A stretch of DNA of 64,000 bases, taken from positions 135,135,907-135,199,906 of the forward strand of contig NC_071353.1 of the NCBI RefSeq assembly GCF_943734655.1, in the 5' to 3' direction. A program made the translations under genes and the position numbers. The notes beneath the pieces were generated by a model. That model ran no database searches and was not told where the DNA came from. It saw only the letters and a program-made list of their open reading frames with translations. Positions 44,649 to 56,765 of the stretch are shown piece after piece (positions within the stretch are counted from its first letter, which is position 1; each line of letters opens with the position of its first letter). Source of the stretch: Sabethes cyaneus (taxonomy: Eukaryota > Arthropoda > Insecta > Diptera > Culicidae).

Positions 44649-44822
44649 ACCTTATTTATCTTCTCATCCGTTGGCACTCTCTCTCCCATCGTCTCAAGTG
44701 CCATCGTCGTGACACAAGTCCCGGTAGAGGACGAAGACGACGACGACGAGGACGATACAAACGTTAGTGTCCTGGGCGAGCAAAGTGCATCGGAAGAATC
44801 CGTGGCCAAACGACCGACATAA
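44649..44822 (+). CDS. Candidate terminal exon with acidic run
   Basis: This frame is open from 44649 to a TAA at 44820. Past a possible splice acceptor (pyrimidine-rich CACTCTCTCTCCCATCGTC then TCAAG, cut at about 44698) it reads AIVVTQVPVEDEDDDDEDDT then NVSVLGEQSASEESVAKRPT. The acidic block comes from a (GAC)n-like run, so the opposite strand is serine-rich. Hydrophilic, E/D/S-rich C-terminus; no family recognised. There is no start codon in frame, so it would need an upstream exon. It could equally be an accident of island 5. Confidence 0.25.
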   Translation, partial: TLFIFSSVGTLSPIVSSAIVVTQVPVEDEDDDDEDDTNVSVLGEQSASEESVAKRPT

Positions 44823-45240
44823 CAACAACCAAAGTACGGTCGAAGGTACATAGTAAGGAGCAAGGAAAGCGGAACCGGTCCGTGTCTGGCACGGTAACTT
44901 TCTAACCTTGCCCTCGGCGACCGGCTCGCAGCTGAAGCGATTTTTTTCTGTCTTATTCTGGAGCCTTACAGCCATGCTAGTGCTGCAATTTTCATCGATG
45001 CACCACAGAGATATTGTTGCCAGAGACACACCATGGAAACCTATCCGTTCTGTTCTGTGCAATGCACATGTGGCAGAGTCGAAGGGGCGCACACTTCACA
45101 CGTGTCTGCCTTCAATCATGAACGGGACTGGCTGGGCGCAAAATGCAGGCAGGCAGCAAACGGATCCACCACAATCAGACTACTGTAGTCAGGTGAGTGA
45201 AATTGAATGCCACTTTCAAGATTCAGCTGTAATTTGCCTA
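44690..45240. promoter_or_regulatory. GC-richer island 5
   Basis: Smaller island with GACGACGACGACGAGGACGA (about 44732) and CCCTCGGCGACCGGCTCGCA (44911). A 112-codon plus frame (44908-45246) and a 132-codon minus frame overlap and have no domain. Role unknown. Confidence 0.25.
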
Positions 45241-45970
45241 TGCTGACGAGGGGGAGACCTCATAAACGTTTGCAATGTGCAACAGAAGTTGAGTGTGTCC
45301 GGCTGGCTGGCTGGTTTAATATATTTGAAACAAACTTCAAACGGTTTTTTGGTCCGCTGCACACATAAGACACCTTTCTTTGGCAGGATTTGGTCACACA
45401 GCCAGTAGGATGCTAATTTTGCTAATGCTACTTCCGGGGACACGAAAAATGCTGCTTATTCATTTGATGAGTAAAAATTTTCTACATTTCAACAAATTAC
45501 GATAAGAGTATATACAAGCCTAGTAGGCGTTTGTTTTCAGGATGAGTTCATTTGTTTACATCATGGAGTCATCGGAAACGGAAGATGTTCCGGAAGTGGC
45601 AGAAATGAAAAGTGAGAAAAAGCTAACTTACTCTTCATCCTAAGTCGCTTGCATAAGTTGGTATGCAGTCACATTGATCATGATCCGGCTAATGTCTGTG
45701 TGAGCAAAACACCCTGCTTTTTGCAGCAAATCCATTTAAAATAAATAAAAATCAGACATGGCGCTACATTTGGGAATTTATCAATAGTGCGTACTCTCGA
45801 AAACCAGGTCCAAGCTCCCAAACATGTTCCATGTTGGTTTTAAGCAACACAAGATATTTAACTTCAAAAAAATATGCTTAACAATAAATTAGTTTACTCA
45901 TACATGTTGTAAATTATGAACAGGAATACCCTCAGTATGCACTTGAAAAAAAGTTTGCAGTTATAGAATA
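45241..45970. other. Unassigned DNA
   Basis: Nothing recognised apart from a CTGGCTGGCTGG run near 45301. Confidence 0.4.
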
Positions 45971-46165
45971 TTAGCTGACCCGACAAACTTCGTATTGCCA
46001 CAAATTAAACTGTGTTGTACATAAATCCTGAATCTCGGATGACTTTTACCACAATCTCGAGTTTTGCAAGTTTTTGAGGAGTTCATGGATGGTTTAATAT
46101 ACAAATTTTCCTCACAGTAAAGTAGAAAACAAAACCCCCCCCCCCCCCATTGCTTAGCCTGATAA
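45971..46165 (-). mobile_element. Helitron-like 3' end, minus strand
   Basis: The plus strand starts TTAGCTGACCCGACAAACTT then CGTATTGCC. On the minus strand this ends ...CGGGTCAGCTAA, a CTRR-type terminus followed by T, in a wording common to many insect genomes. A C14 run near 46137 bounds the other side. The 5' end is not seen. Confidence 0.45.
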
Positions 46166-46189
46166 AATAAAGCGGATAGCATTTAAATA

Positions 46190-46365
46190 TTCGCCATCAT
46201 TACATACCATTTCGCCGAATACCATTTTGCGGAACACCACTTCTCGATTGACCATAACGCGGAATATAGAGTTTCGCGGAAAACCATTTTGCGAAAAACC
46301 TTACGCGGGATGTACCATTTCACGGAAAATCTTTTCGTAGAAAGTACCATTTCGCAGGGGTGACC
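46190..46365. repeat. Degenerate minisatellite (TACCATTTCGCGGAA)
   Basis: About eight imperfect units: ACCATTTCGCCGAAT, ACCATTTTGCGGAAC, ACCATTTCACGGAAA and ACCATTTCGCAGG, with spacers. The minus-strand frame of 61 codons is a product of the units. Confidence 0.7.
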
Positions 46366-47057
46366 CAACTGAAGGAAAGTAATAGAGGTCAGTAGATCTA
46401 AGAAAATAAGTAAACCTAGATAGTGATCTCTACGGGGGGCTGGCCCCCGCAGTGGAAGGTGCTTGCAACGGCAGGTCGGCTTTCACAATAACACAAAGTG
46501 TTTTTACATGGCTAAGAGAGTCAATGCTTCAAGAAAATGTAATTTTGTTAATGGTTATTTATGAAAAATCGCTGGTTTCTTTCTTCAAATGGCTATAACT
46601 CTGGATCGGCAAAGAACACCTCGTGGTTTCGAGCGATTCTTATGTAAAAAAAATCTGAGGAATACGATGGAATTAGAATTTTTGAAATCAAATTGTACTC
46701 ATTGACAGAAAAATGCAAATTTAGTTACTAAATCAAATTTAAAAATATTTGACAGCACTGCTGCTAAAAACTAATATTTTTTTCGGATTCCCTGGACATT
46801 TTCCTTTGGAAACATGATAAAATAGTCTTTTTAAATCTAGCATTTCCAGAAATATAAGCAAAAGAAAATAAGAGGATTTGACAAAAATGGGTCTTTTCAA
46901 TAAACATGGAGGTACTCCCAGTAATCGAGGGAACGTCCAATTGGCACCTAACTTAGGATTTTTTCTTGCTGACCTGAAACGAACAATCTTGCAAAATTTG
47001 GTTCAAATCCGAGAAGGTCGATTACATGGCACTCGGATACTTGACGTGGAATGACCC
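46366..47057. other. Unassigned DNA
   Basis: A short GGGGGGCTGGCCCCCGCAG hairpin lies near 46434. Otherwise nothing recognised. Confidence 0.4.
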
Positions 47058-47843
47058 ATGTAGAAAGAGAGAATCATAAGAACATAAAAGTGACGACAAA
47101 TGGAGAATCGAGAGAGAATGATAGGAAGAGTTGAAGAATGAGTTAGAAAGATAGAAAAAAATCGAGTGAAAATCAGAAGAAAATCGAGAAAAATTCTGAA
47201 GAATATAATTTAGCGAATATCGAGAAAAAATCGAAAGCAAGTTGGTAAAATCGAGGAATAACCGGAAGAAAAACGAAAGAAAAAATAAATAAAAATTGAG
47301 ACAAAATCGAGCGATAATTGAAGAAGAATTCGAAGAAATTGAGAGCAAATAGAGAAAAATCAAGAGAAAACAACGAAAAGTTGAACAAAGATTGAAGAAA
47401 ATTATGAAAAAATCGAGAGAAAATTGAGCGAAACTCAAAAGATAATCAAGAAAAAGTTGCGACAAAATGTTGAAAGATTTGTAAGAAAAGCTAAACGAAG
47501 CTTAACTAATCGGAAAAAAATTTGGAAAATATCGGAAGAACATTTGGCGAAAATTGAGAAGAAATCGAAAGCAAATTGAGAAGAAAAAATTGCAAAATGA
47601 TCGATAAGAACAGATTTTTGGAAAGAAAATAGTGAAAAATCTGGAAGAAAATTTTCCTGAATTTTCTTAAAAGAAAATCGAAAGAAAATTACGCAGAAAA
47701 TGGAATAAAATCGAGAAAAACCTGGAGAATACCACGAATAAAGTAGTCGAAAGAAAAAGGAAAAAGGTCTAGAGGAAATTCATAAAAAAATGAGAGAAAA
47801 TTGAGAAAAAATCGAGAAAAACGAGCGAGCTGGAGAATATCGC

Positions 47844-48070
<227 letters not shown>

Positions 48071-48541
48071 GACGAGAGAAAATCGAAAGAAAATTAAAAT
48101 AAAACCAAGAGAGAATAGAGAATAATAAAGAAAGAATCGAGAAAAAATCTACAGAAAAACAAGATAAAATTGAAAACCAGAGAAATTCTAGAGAAAAAAG
48201 AGAATTTAAGGAGAATAGAAACAGAATTGATATAGAAATTAAATAGAGTCGAAAGAAAATCGAAAATGATTCAAATTTATAAATAATTGAAAGAAAATCG
48301 AAAGTAAATGCGAAGAGTCAAAAGACCGTTGAAATTCGAAACAAAATCGAGAGAAAGTCGAAAGAGAATCTGAGAGAAAATCGAGCGACAATTGAAGAAA
48401 AAAAAATGACTTTCGATTCCGAAAAAAAGTCGATCGAGAATCGAAAGACAGCCGATAGAAAATGGAACGAGAATCGTTAGACAATCGAAACAAAATTCAA
48501 ACAGAATCGAAAGCAAATGAAAAGAGAATCGAAATAGAATT

Positions 48542-48564
48542 GAGAGAGAGAGAGAGAAAGAGAG

Positions 48565-48661
<97 letters not shown>
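48542..48661. repeat. (GA)n microsatellite
   Basis: About 120 bp of GA with early AAAG interruptions. An uninterrupted stretch of pure purine that could bind GAGA-type factors or form a triplex. Confidence 0.97.
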
Positions 48662-48663
<2 letters not shown>

Positions 48664-51080
48664 ATGAGCAGGTCCGAGATAGAACCGAAAGAGGTTCGAA
48701 ACAGAGCCGGAAAAGATTCGAAATACAATCCAAAGATAATCTAATGAAAATCGAGAGAGAGTCGAAAGAGAATTGAGAGCGAATTGAAACAGAATCGATA
48801 GAATATTGAAAAAAAGAATCGAAAGAGAATCGAGGGAAAATCAAAACAGAACTGAAAGAGGCTCGAAAAAATCGAGGGAGAATGGAAAGACCATTGAACG
48901 AAAATCGAAATAGAATGCGTATAGAGAGAGTCGAATAGTCGGTAATAGAGAACCAGAAACAAAAGAGAATTGAGAAACATTCGAAAGACTCAAAAAAAAG
49001 AAAATCAAAAAGCGTAAAAAGACTAGCAGAACCGAAGTAGAATCAAAGAAAAATTTAAAGAATATTGAGAGAGTATCGAAACAGAACTGGATGAACATTG
49101 AAAGAGTCTCATAAGAGAACCGAAAGAGAATAAATCAATAGAGAATCGATCAATCTTCGATAGAATCGATAGTGAATCGCAACGGAAGGGAACGTATATC
49201 TAAAATCTAAAGATAACTGAAAGAGAAACGATAGATAATCGAATACGAATCAAAAGAGAGTTGAAAAAGAACCGAAAGAGAGTCGAAATAAAATCGAGAG
49301 AAAAATGACAGAAAATCTGAAAAAAATCGAGAGGGAATCGAAAAAAATAAAAAATTAACCAAAGATTCGAAAGAGAATCAAAAGAGCCGATAGAAAATCG
49401 AAAGGCAATTGAGAGAGAATCGAAACAGAACCGTTAGGGAGTCGAAACATAATCTAACGACAGTCGAAACAGAAACAAAAGCGAAAGAAAACGGGTAAAG
49501 GCAAAAAGCGAAAAAGATAGAAAGAATCAAAGCATAATCGAAGGAGAATTGAAGAAGAATCAAAAGAGATTTGAGAGAGAATCGAAACAGAACCGAAAGA
49601 GTGTCGAAAGAGTCGAATCGAATCGAGAGTCGAAAGATTTTCTTTTTAATTGAAGGGCAGTCAAAATAAAATCGATAGCTGATCAAAAAAGAAACAAAAC
49701 AGAATCGAAAGAGTCGCAAACGAGCTGAAATTGAGTCAAAAGAGAGAGATTCGAAAGAACTTTTGCTTGTCTACATCTAACTGGAATATAAATAAATTAA
49801 AGGAGCTTAGAAAGAGAATTGAAAAAATACCAAAAGAGAGTCGAAACAGAATCGAGAAAGAGTCGAAACATTAGGAAACAGTTGAGAGAGAGTCGAAAGA
49901 GAATCTGAGAGAAAATCGATAGAGAATCGAAAAAAAATTGAAACGCTATCGAAAGTCAATGGAAGAACTATCGAAAATGGATTGAGAAAAAATCGAAACA
50001 GAATCGAGATAGAACCGGAAGAGAATCGAACAACAATTTTATGAGAATCGAAAAATAATCGAAAGACAATTGAGAGAGAATCGAAACAGAACCGTTAGAG
50101 AGTCCAAACATAATCTAAGGACAGTCGAAACAGAAACAAAAGCGAAAGAAAACCAAAGTGAGTGAAAATAAAAACGAAAAAGATAGGTAAAACCAAAGCA
50201 TCATCGAAAGAGAATCGAAGAAGAATCAAAAGACATTTGAGTGAGTATCGAAACAGTATAGAAACAGAACCGAAAGAATGTCGAAAGAGTCGAATCGAAT
50301 CGAGAATCGAAACATTTTCTTTTTAATTGAAAGATAATCAAAAGAAAATCGATAGATAATCAAAAAAGAAACGAAACAGAATCGAAAGAGTCGCAAACGA
50401 ACTGAAATTGAATCAAACTGAAACTGAAACTGAAAAGAATCTAAACGGAATATAAAGATATTAAAAGATCATAGAAACAAAATTGAAAAAGTACCAAAAG
50501 AGAGTCGAAACAGAATCGAAAAATTGAGAGAAAATGAAAGAAAATTGAGAGAATGTGAAAGAAAATTGATAGAAAATCGAAAAAGAATTGAGAGATAATC
50601 AAAACAGAGTCGAGATAGAACCGAAAGAGAATCAAGAAATAGTCGAAATAAATTCGAAAGACAATTCAAAGAGAATCGATGGAGAATCGAATGAGAATCG
50701 AAAGATTGAGAGAGATTCGAAATAGAATCGATACAGAACCGAAAGCAAGTCGAAACAGAAATGAAAAAGAATGGGAAAGAATCGAGAGAGAATTGAAAAA
50801 GGATCAAAAGAGGTGGAAAGAAAATCGAAAAAGATTGAAAAAATCAAAGCAGAATCGAAAGAGAATCTAAGGAGAATCGAAAGAGAATTGGGAGAAAATC
50901 AAAACAGCATCAAAAGAATATTTTCATTCAAATCGATAGAGAATCAAAAGAGAATCGATATATAATCAACAAAGAATCAAAACCGAATCAAAAGAGAGTC
51001 GAAAAAAAACTGAAATAGAATCAAAAGAAAATCGAAACGGAATAGAAACAAAACTAAAAGAGCTTTGAAAAAGAATTGAT

Positions 51081-51719
51081 CCCAATGTGAAGCATTATGC
51101 GCGCTTACGTTTTATGATTTAAATAACATAAATAAACGGTTCCTATTTATGACATTTGCGAAATGAAGAAATAAATACTAAAAGCGAGTATTTTTTTATT
51201 GATTGTGATGTTGACAGCATGAAAAACATAAGATAATATCGTGGATTCTCGTAAAAGTTAACTCTTAGCAAAGTTAATTGTTCGAAAAAATTAAGCGAAT
51301 ATCAGCTCTCATACAACGCTTTAAATAGTTAACTTTTTTTCGAACTTCCCTAAACTTTCGAACTCATTGTCTGTCCAAGCGCTCGTTCGTACACGTAGGT
51401 TTTCCTTTGGTGTTCATTTTTTATATTTTCGGTTCATTTCGACAGTTTCATAGAAAATCTCATCACAGAAGGAATTAAATTAAACTCTTGTATCAGACAG
51501 TTATCATATTACCGAGGATCAATTCTGTTGGTCTAAATTTATCGAACGATTTAAAAGCATACTAATTTTGCGCTCTTTCTCTTTCACACCTTGTCCTGTT
51601 CTTTTTGGATACTATCAACACTTTTGTTTCATTACTGTTTTCAACCGTTCCGATTATTCAATTCGATTGTTTGATTGGTAAAAACCTGCCGTTGAAAAAA
51701 TTAATTATATGCCTGTCCA
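51081..51719. other. Unassigned DNA
   Basis: Nothing recognised. Confidence 0.4.
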
Positions 51720-51829
51720 TCCCAAGTAACAATTTGGGTTTTATCACACTCTTATGATGACATTTAAAACCAAAATTGGTCTTGAAGGCCACCATGAGAG
51801 TACAATAAAACTCACATTGCTGCTTGGGA
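51720..51829. mobile_element. 110-bp MITE (TCCCAAG ends)
   Basis: The left end reads TCCCAAGTAACAATTTGGGT and the right end in reverse reads TCCCAAGCAGCAATGTGAGT, both followed by TTTAT. Inner arms pair too (ACTCTTATGATG against CACCATGAGAGT). The whole unit folds as a hairpin. A related single end is at 37192. Confidence 0.7.
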
Positions 51830-52723
51830 TATTAAAGGTCAACACCAAAATACGAGGTTAATCTAGGCATTTTATTAAACTTTGCAGAACAACGTTGAAC
51901 CTAAACTCAAATATTTTTGTAATGGCAGAAATTTTATGAATATTTGTTAATCAAAGGTTTTTCCCTTAAATATACCTATTTTGCGATGTATGGAAGAATT
52001 GTAGGCCATATAACTATCTATCTTCAAAAAAAATTTCATCAATTTCTGACATGGCCTTTTTTGGAAAATCGATTTTTAATTTTTAAAATGCTTTTTTCTC
52101 AGTGTAGAAATTAATTTTCATTTTGTCCAGTATTTTTTAATGAAAATTCAGAATATTTTCAAAAAGTCGCCCATAGATCATTTTATTGTAGGTCCTATAA
52201 TTTCCAAATTATATTTTTTATAATAAAAATGAGAAAAAAATTAAGCCTTTTCCGCAAGTTAGTCTAGATCAATTTTGGAAAAACAAAGTATGCAAAGTTG
52301 TTTAATTACATGAACTCTTTACACACAAAAAGTTTCATTGAAATCTGAGAGGGTGCTGCCAACCCCATGGACGAGTTGGCGTGAAATCCGTCAAATGTAA
52401 AGAGGCGAACTAGCCGTAGGCTAAAATTTTAAAAATTATGTCAAATCAACAGTTTATAATTTTTTGTTTTTACGACACAAATTACTATACAATGAAGACG
52501 TATGGTGCTTAGTTTTTACCTACAAGAAAGCGCATATTTCTTGCAAAGAGACGGATATTTATTTTTTAGTTCCTATTGACAAAAATATCCGTTTCCTTAC
52601 AGGTAAAAATAAAACACCGTGCATCTCCATTGCATTATTGCGACTCAATTTCGTTAAAAAGCTTTGTAAAGCCCAAGCTTGACGTTATCCTACTGATATC
52701 TACTTTTACCCAATTGTAGTAAT
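51830..52723. other. Unassigned AT-rich DNA
   Basis: No gene. The frame 52464-52682 has no motif. Confidence 0.4.
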
Positions 52724-52843
52724 GCTATTTCGGAAAGAGTTTTGTTTTTCGGCTTTGCAGTCATGCAGTTGGCTGCAAAGCCGAAAAACAAAACTCTGCA
52801 AAGATACTCAGTCGAAAGCTACAATAAGAAGCTATTTCGGAAA
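52724..52843. repeat. Perfect 25-bp hairpin inside a 13-bp direct repeat
   Basis: AGAGTTTTGTTTTTCGGCTT then TGCAG (52736-52760) pairs perfectly with 52773-52797 around a 12-nt loop TCATGCAGTTGG. GCTATTTCGGAAA occurs at 52724-52736 and again at 52831-52843, bracketing the hairpin. It could be a small insertion with duplication or an RNA hairpin. Confidence 0.75.
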
Positions 52844-53139
52844 AATACCAACATAATACATGCAACCAAACGCATTAAATCGCTTGTTCAATTCTTAAGT
52901 TTGAGTCAATTCTTGTAAGTTCGACTCTGTTTTGAATTGCTTAATTAATAAGCTCATTTTTTGCAATTATAGCCTTTCCTCCTACAGGAGAAAAGCAATC
53001 CCGAGACATCCAGATTTCGTTTCCGGGCTGCATTATATACCGAACTAGTAATCTGCTGCTAAATCATCAGCTTTAAATTAGTAACACATTTAAGCTCCCT
53101 GTTCCGGCGGTAGATAGCCGATACGATGTAAACAGCATT

Positions 53140-54990
53140 ACCACAAGTTCGTGAAAAAGTTTGAGCGTGAAGAAGATAGTTTCAGTTGCCAGCCAGCAGC
53201 CAAGCCAGGTTTGTTTGGCTGCCGAGCTGGACATTCGCTCGGTTCGGTTAAGGAGCGGGCGGTCGACCGGTGTCGGTTGGCCGGCTGGCAGGACAGCGAG
53301 TGTCGTCCTCCTGTTTGCGTTTGCGAGTGTGGCAAGCGGCAGCAATGCAAAGAGAAAGGAACTCCGGCGACTCCGGAGGGAGTTTCCGAGCATGGGGATT
53401 GCGGTTTTTCCTCGACGGTCATTAGTTTCTGGTTTTAGCAGTGTTGTAACTCTCTGGCAAGCTTGCGCTTGCTCTACCAATTATGCGCCAATTGTGATGC
53501 ATTGCTGCGGAAATCAGTGCGGACTGTTTGTGGGGTAAAAATTTGAAAAGCTCTTGGTTTTTCGTTTTTCAGCAGTGGGTTAGCAGAAAATATTCTTTTC
53601 CCAGATTGGTTTGTGTCTCGTTTTTTTTTTCATTCTTCAGAGGGAATGCTGCTTTTTTTAATTTCGGTCGAATGTGTTTTTGGCCATGCAATTTCCGGAA
53701 TAGAAACAGAGTTCAGGATTGATGGATGTCGCCTGAAGAGATTGGTACTCTCCTGTTTGTTTTATTGCTTTCTGCAACTGCAGGGACGGATGACGAACGG
53801 ACGTTGTTTTGCTGTGGCTTCCTTTCTCCGTACAATCGTTGTTGATGCTGTCGCTTGAATCCAGTCCGGACTGCTTGCTGTTCAAACTGATGCACTGAAT
53901 GGAAAATTGTTTATCGAAAAGTTGTAGTACCGAGTTTATGTTAGATGTGAAACAAGCAGATCTATCAAATCGAGCAGAAAACAACTGTAAGAAGTTTCCT
54001 TTCTCTGTTACTGGAACTTACTACCACCATTTTGTTCAGTGTACTAAAGGCAGAGTAAAGCATACGTCTGTTTTACGGATTACAAGCCGAACTAGCTCAG
54101 GATATGTTCGAAAAAAAAACCACGCACGCACTTGAAATTCCAAAACAATCCCGGTCAATAGCATCGAGTCAAACTTGCCGAATGTTTTCACCGGTCCAAT
54201 GTTGTCCAACGTCATCGATAAAATTGGCCATCCCTAAACCGCAGGATTGTACAACCGCAACACATGTGCATTGCCTGCCAGTGCAGTGGCCAGCGGCCAG
54301 CAGGCAACGTGAACGTCACCCCTCGGATTGAGTGAGTGACTTTGGTCTAATTACATGGCGAAGTGACCCGAATTAACAAAGCTCGCAGATTCTTTTTTTC
54401 CTTTTTTGCGCTCTTGATGCTGCGCTGCTTCCGCCTGTCCAGCTGTCCATTTGTGTTGTAGTGAATCGCCATCCGACAGTCAGCCAGCCAGCTCGCAGCC
54501 AGGACAGCCAGCGGAAGTCCATGGGCAAGAGAGATGAATGTGTTTTCGCTAAATTGACATGTAAATAGTGGTGTCACCCCAGGGAATGCTGCTGAGTGGT
54601 GGTGGTGGGCGGGGTAGGACAGCACGGATCGGATTAGAAAACGATATCGTTCGCCGGCACGAGCTCCGTGTGCCCGGATGCGGATGGGTTGTACGTAGTT
54701 CGCGTGCTGGGATTACATTTGTTTTGACGATAACATTGCATTCGCCCGCAGGTTCGATTGCAACACGTGAAGCCCCGCGTGGGCGAGTATGTGCATTTGC
54801 ATTTGCCCCGGCAAGTGCGTAGGTACCTACCATCTACACATATCAGGGAAGAAGACACTGCCATGCCGGTGTGATTCGATAGGGTCGGTAGCGTCGAGAA
54901 TTACTTCCCATCCGAACGCCAAACCTGATGGCGACGACGCCGACGACGACGACGATTGATGTCGAGTAAATTATCTGTCAATTAGGACTG
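53140..54990. promoter_or_regulatory. GC-richer island 6
   Basis: CpG-rich blocks at 53190-53400 and 54420-54960, with GCCAGCCAGC runs and GACGACGACGACGA at 54940. Overlapping frames on both strands (125 and 135 codons at 53.07-53.54 kb) show no domain. Between 53540 and 54350 composition is ordinary. Likely promoter, leader exon or enhancer DNA; direction unknown. Confidence 0.3.
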
Positions 54991-55799
54991 TGAGTGGAAA
55001 CTATCAACGCTTTTCGTGTCTAGCTTTTAATTATAGGTGCGCTTAGAACTGTTCGCGCCCACCTCGATTGAAAGCTGAAATTGAAAACAGCAGCGATAGC
55101 TGCGTGTGTAGCGTGACGCCATAAATTGAAATCATTCAGTCGTGCAATATTATTTAGTTGATATAAAATCAATTTCACAGGGTCCAATTTTAGTTCGCTG
55201 TCAATTATTTGAAATCGTGCAAATGCCAAACCTGACCCGATCACATTTACAGTAAGAACTTAAAGCTCTTAATTTATTTATGAAAGAAAGAATAGTCAAT
55301 TATATTTAAAGTAATTTGCAGTTTAGAATATAATTTTATCTGCTGAAATACCTAATCGAGATTAGGTTTATTCAGGTACAGAAAATTGAACAGATTTTTG
55401 GTTAATTTTTATAGAAAAGATCCATTTTTTCAATTTTCTCAAGCTTTTGCTGTCCCTTTTGACGGATCAGTTGTATTTTCTTTCTTAAAAGGGATTCCTT
55501 TTTCAAAAATACACGGTTTTTGAAGAGTTTTGTGTTACCACTGTTAATGCATAATAAATGCATCTTGCTGAAGAACGTTATAAAACTTGACAAAGCTGTT
55601 GTACAGTTTTAGGGAAACTGTAAAATGTCATTTTTAATCGCCTTGATGTCCGATCTTTTAGAACCGGCTTGATGTTATTATAACTATTATAAAATCTGAT
55701 AAATTCTGCAATGATCAGATACACTACAATGAAAGGTGAATAAATCCAATTTGCTATAGGATTTTTTAGCTGGATTCTCAGCGATTTGTTGCAATTTTT
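54991..55799. other. Unassigned AT-rich DNA
   Basis: Nothing recognised. Confidence 0.4.
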
Positions 55800-56765
55800 T
55801 ATCGTCTTTTGTGCCGATTTGGTTTGCTATTGATGGCGGCGTCGGGCGATTGACCGTCATTCGTAATCCTATTGGCATCTCTTGTCACTGTCTTGCCGTC
55901 TCTTAATCGTCTCTTCATCGCCTTTTCTGCGTGTATTTGTAGTCATTTTGACGTATTTTGACTGTCTTTATTTGTCAATTTTGTCGACACATCGGTTTTT
56001 CGCTGTCTTTTCGTCGTCGAGCAAAATCGAGAAAAAATCGTAGGAAAATTGAGTCAAAATCAATCTAAAATCAGTAGAAAATCAAGGAAAACATGAACGA
56101 TAATTGAGAGCAAGAACCGTGAGGAATCCAAAAAAAATGGTAAAAACTCGAAAAAAATCGAGAGAAAACCTAGAGAAAATTGAGAGGGCACCGCGGAAGA
56201 ATCCAGATAGAATCGATAGTAAAATGGCAGGAAAACGACAAGGAATCGTGAGAAAAGGGAGAGAGAGAGAATCTGTACATCGAGACTAAATTGAGAGAAA
56301 ATTGAAATAACATCGAGAGAGAATGGAGAGAAAATCGAGAGGAAATCTGGAAGAAATCTGGAACAAATCAAGAGAAAATTTACGGAAAATTGAGAAAGAA
56401 TCGAGAGAGAATCCAGATTAAGAAAAAATCGAGAGAAATTGAGAAAATGGGAAGCAAATCGAGAGAGAATCGAGGGAGAATCGATGAGGAAACGGCAAGG
56501 GATCGAGAGAGAGATCGAGGAGAGAGAGCTGTTCTTCGTATTTCATTGCTATATTGCCATTTTTCCAGCGTATTTTCGTCGTCTGTTCGTTGTCCGTTTT
56601 GACCTGTGTTAGTGATAGTTTTTTCGCTTTTTCGGCGGCTCATTACCATTGTTAACGTCTTTTTTGTAGTAGTTTTATCGTCTTTTCATCGTCATTTTGT
56701 CGTATTTTCTGCGTTTTTTTGTCTTTCTCTCACCATTTTTTTATGTCGTCTCATCACTTTTTTTG
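55800..56765. repeat. TCGTC-rich long-period array, segment 1
   Basis: Carries the array phrases CACTGTCTTGCCGTCTCTTA, TCTTCATCGCCTTTTCTGCG and TTTTGACGTATTTTGAC. A purine-rich block (56018-56530, AATCGAGAGAAAAT units like those at 47-51 kb) sits within it. It is cut at 56766 by DNA element copy B and continues after it at 59279. Confidence 0.65.

Noticed and set aside
48239..50965. Many F/L/S-rich and E/R/K-rich frames
   Set aside because: Products of the purine-rich minisatellite; composition follows the repeat and no domain is present.
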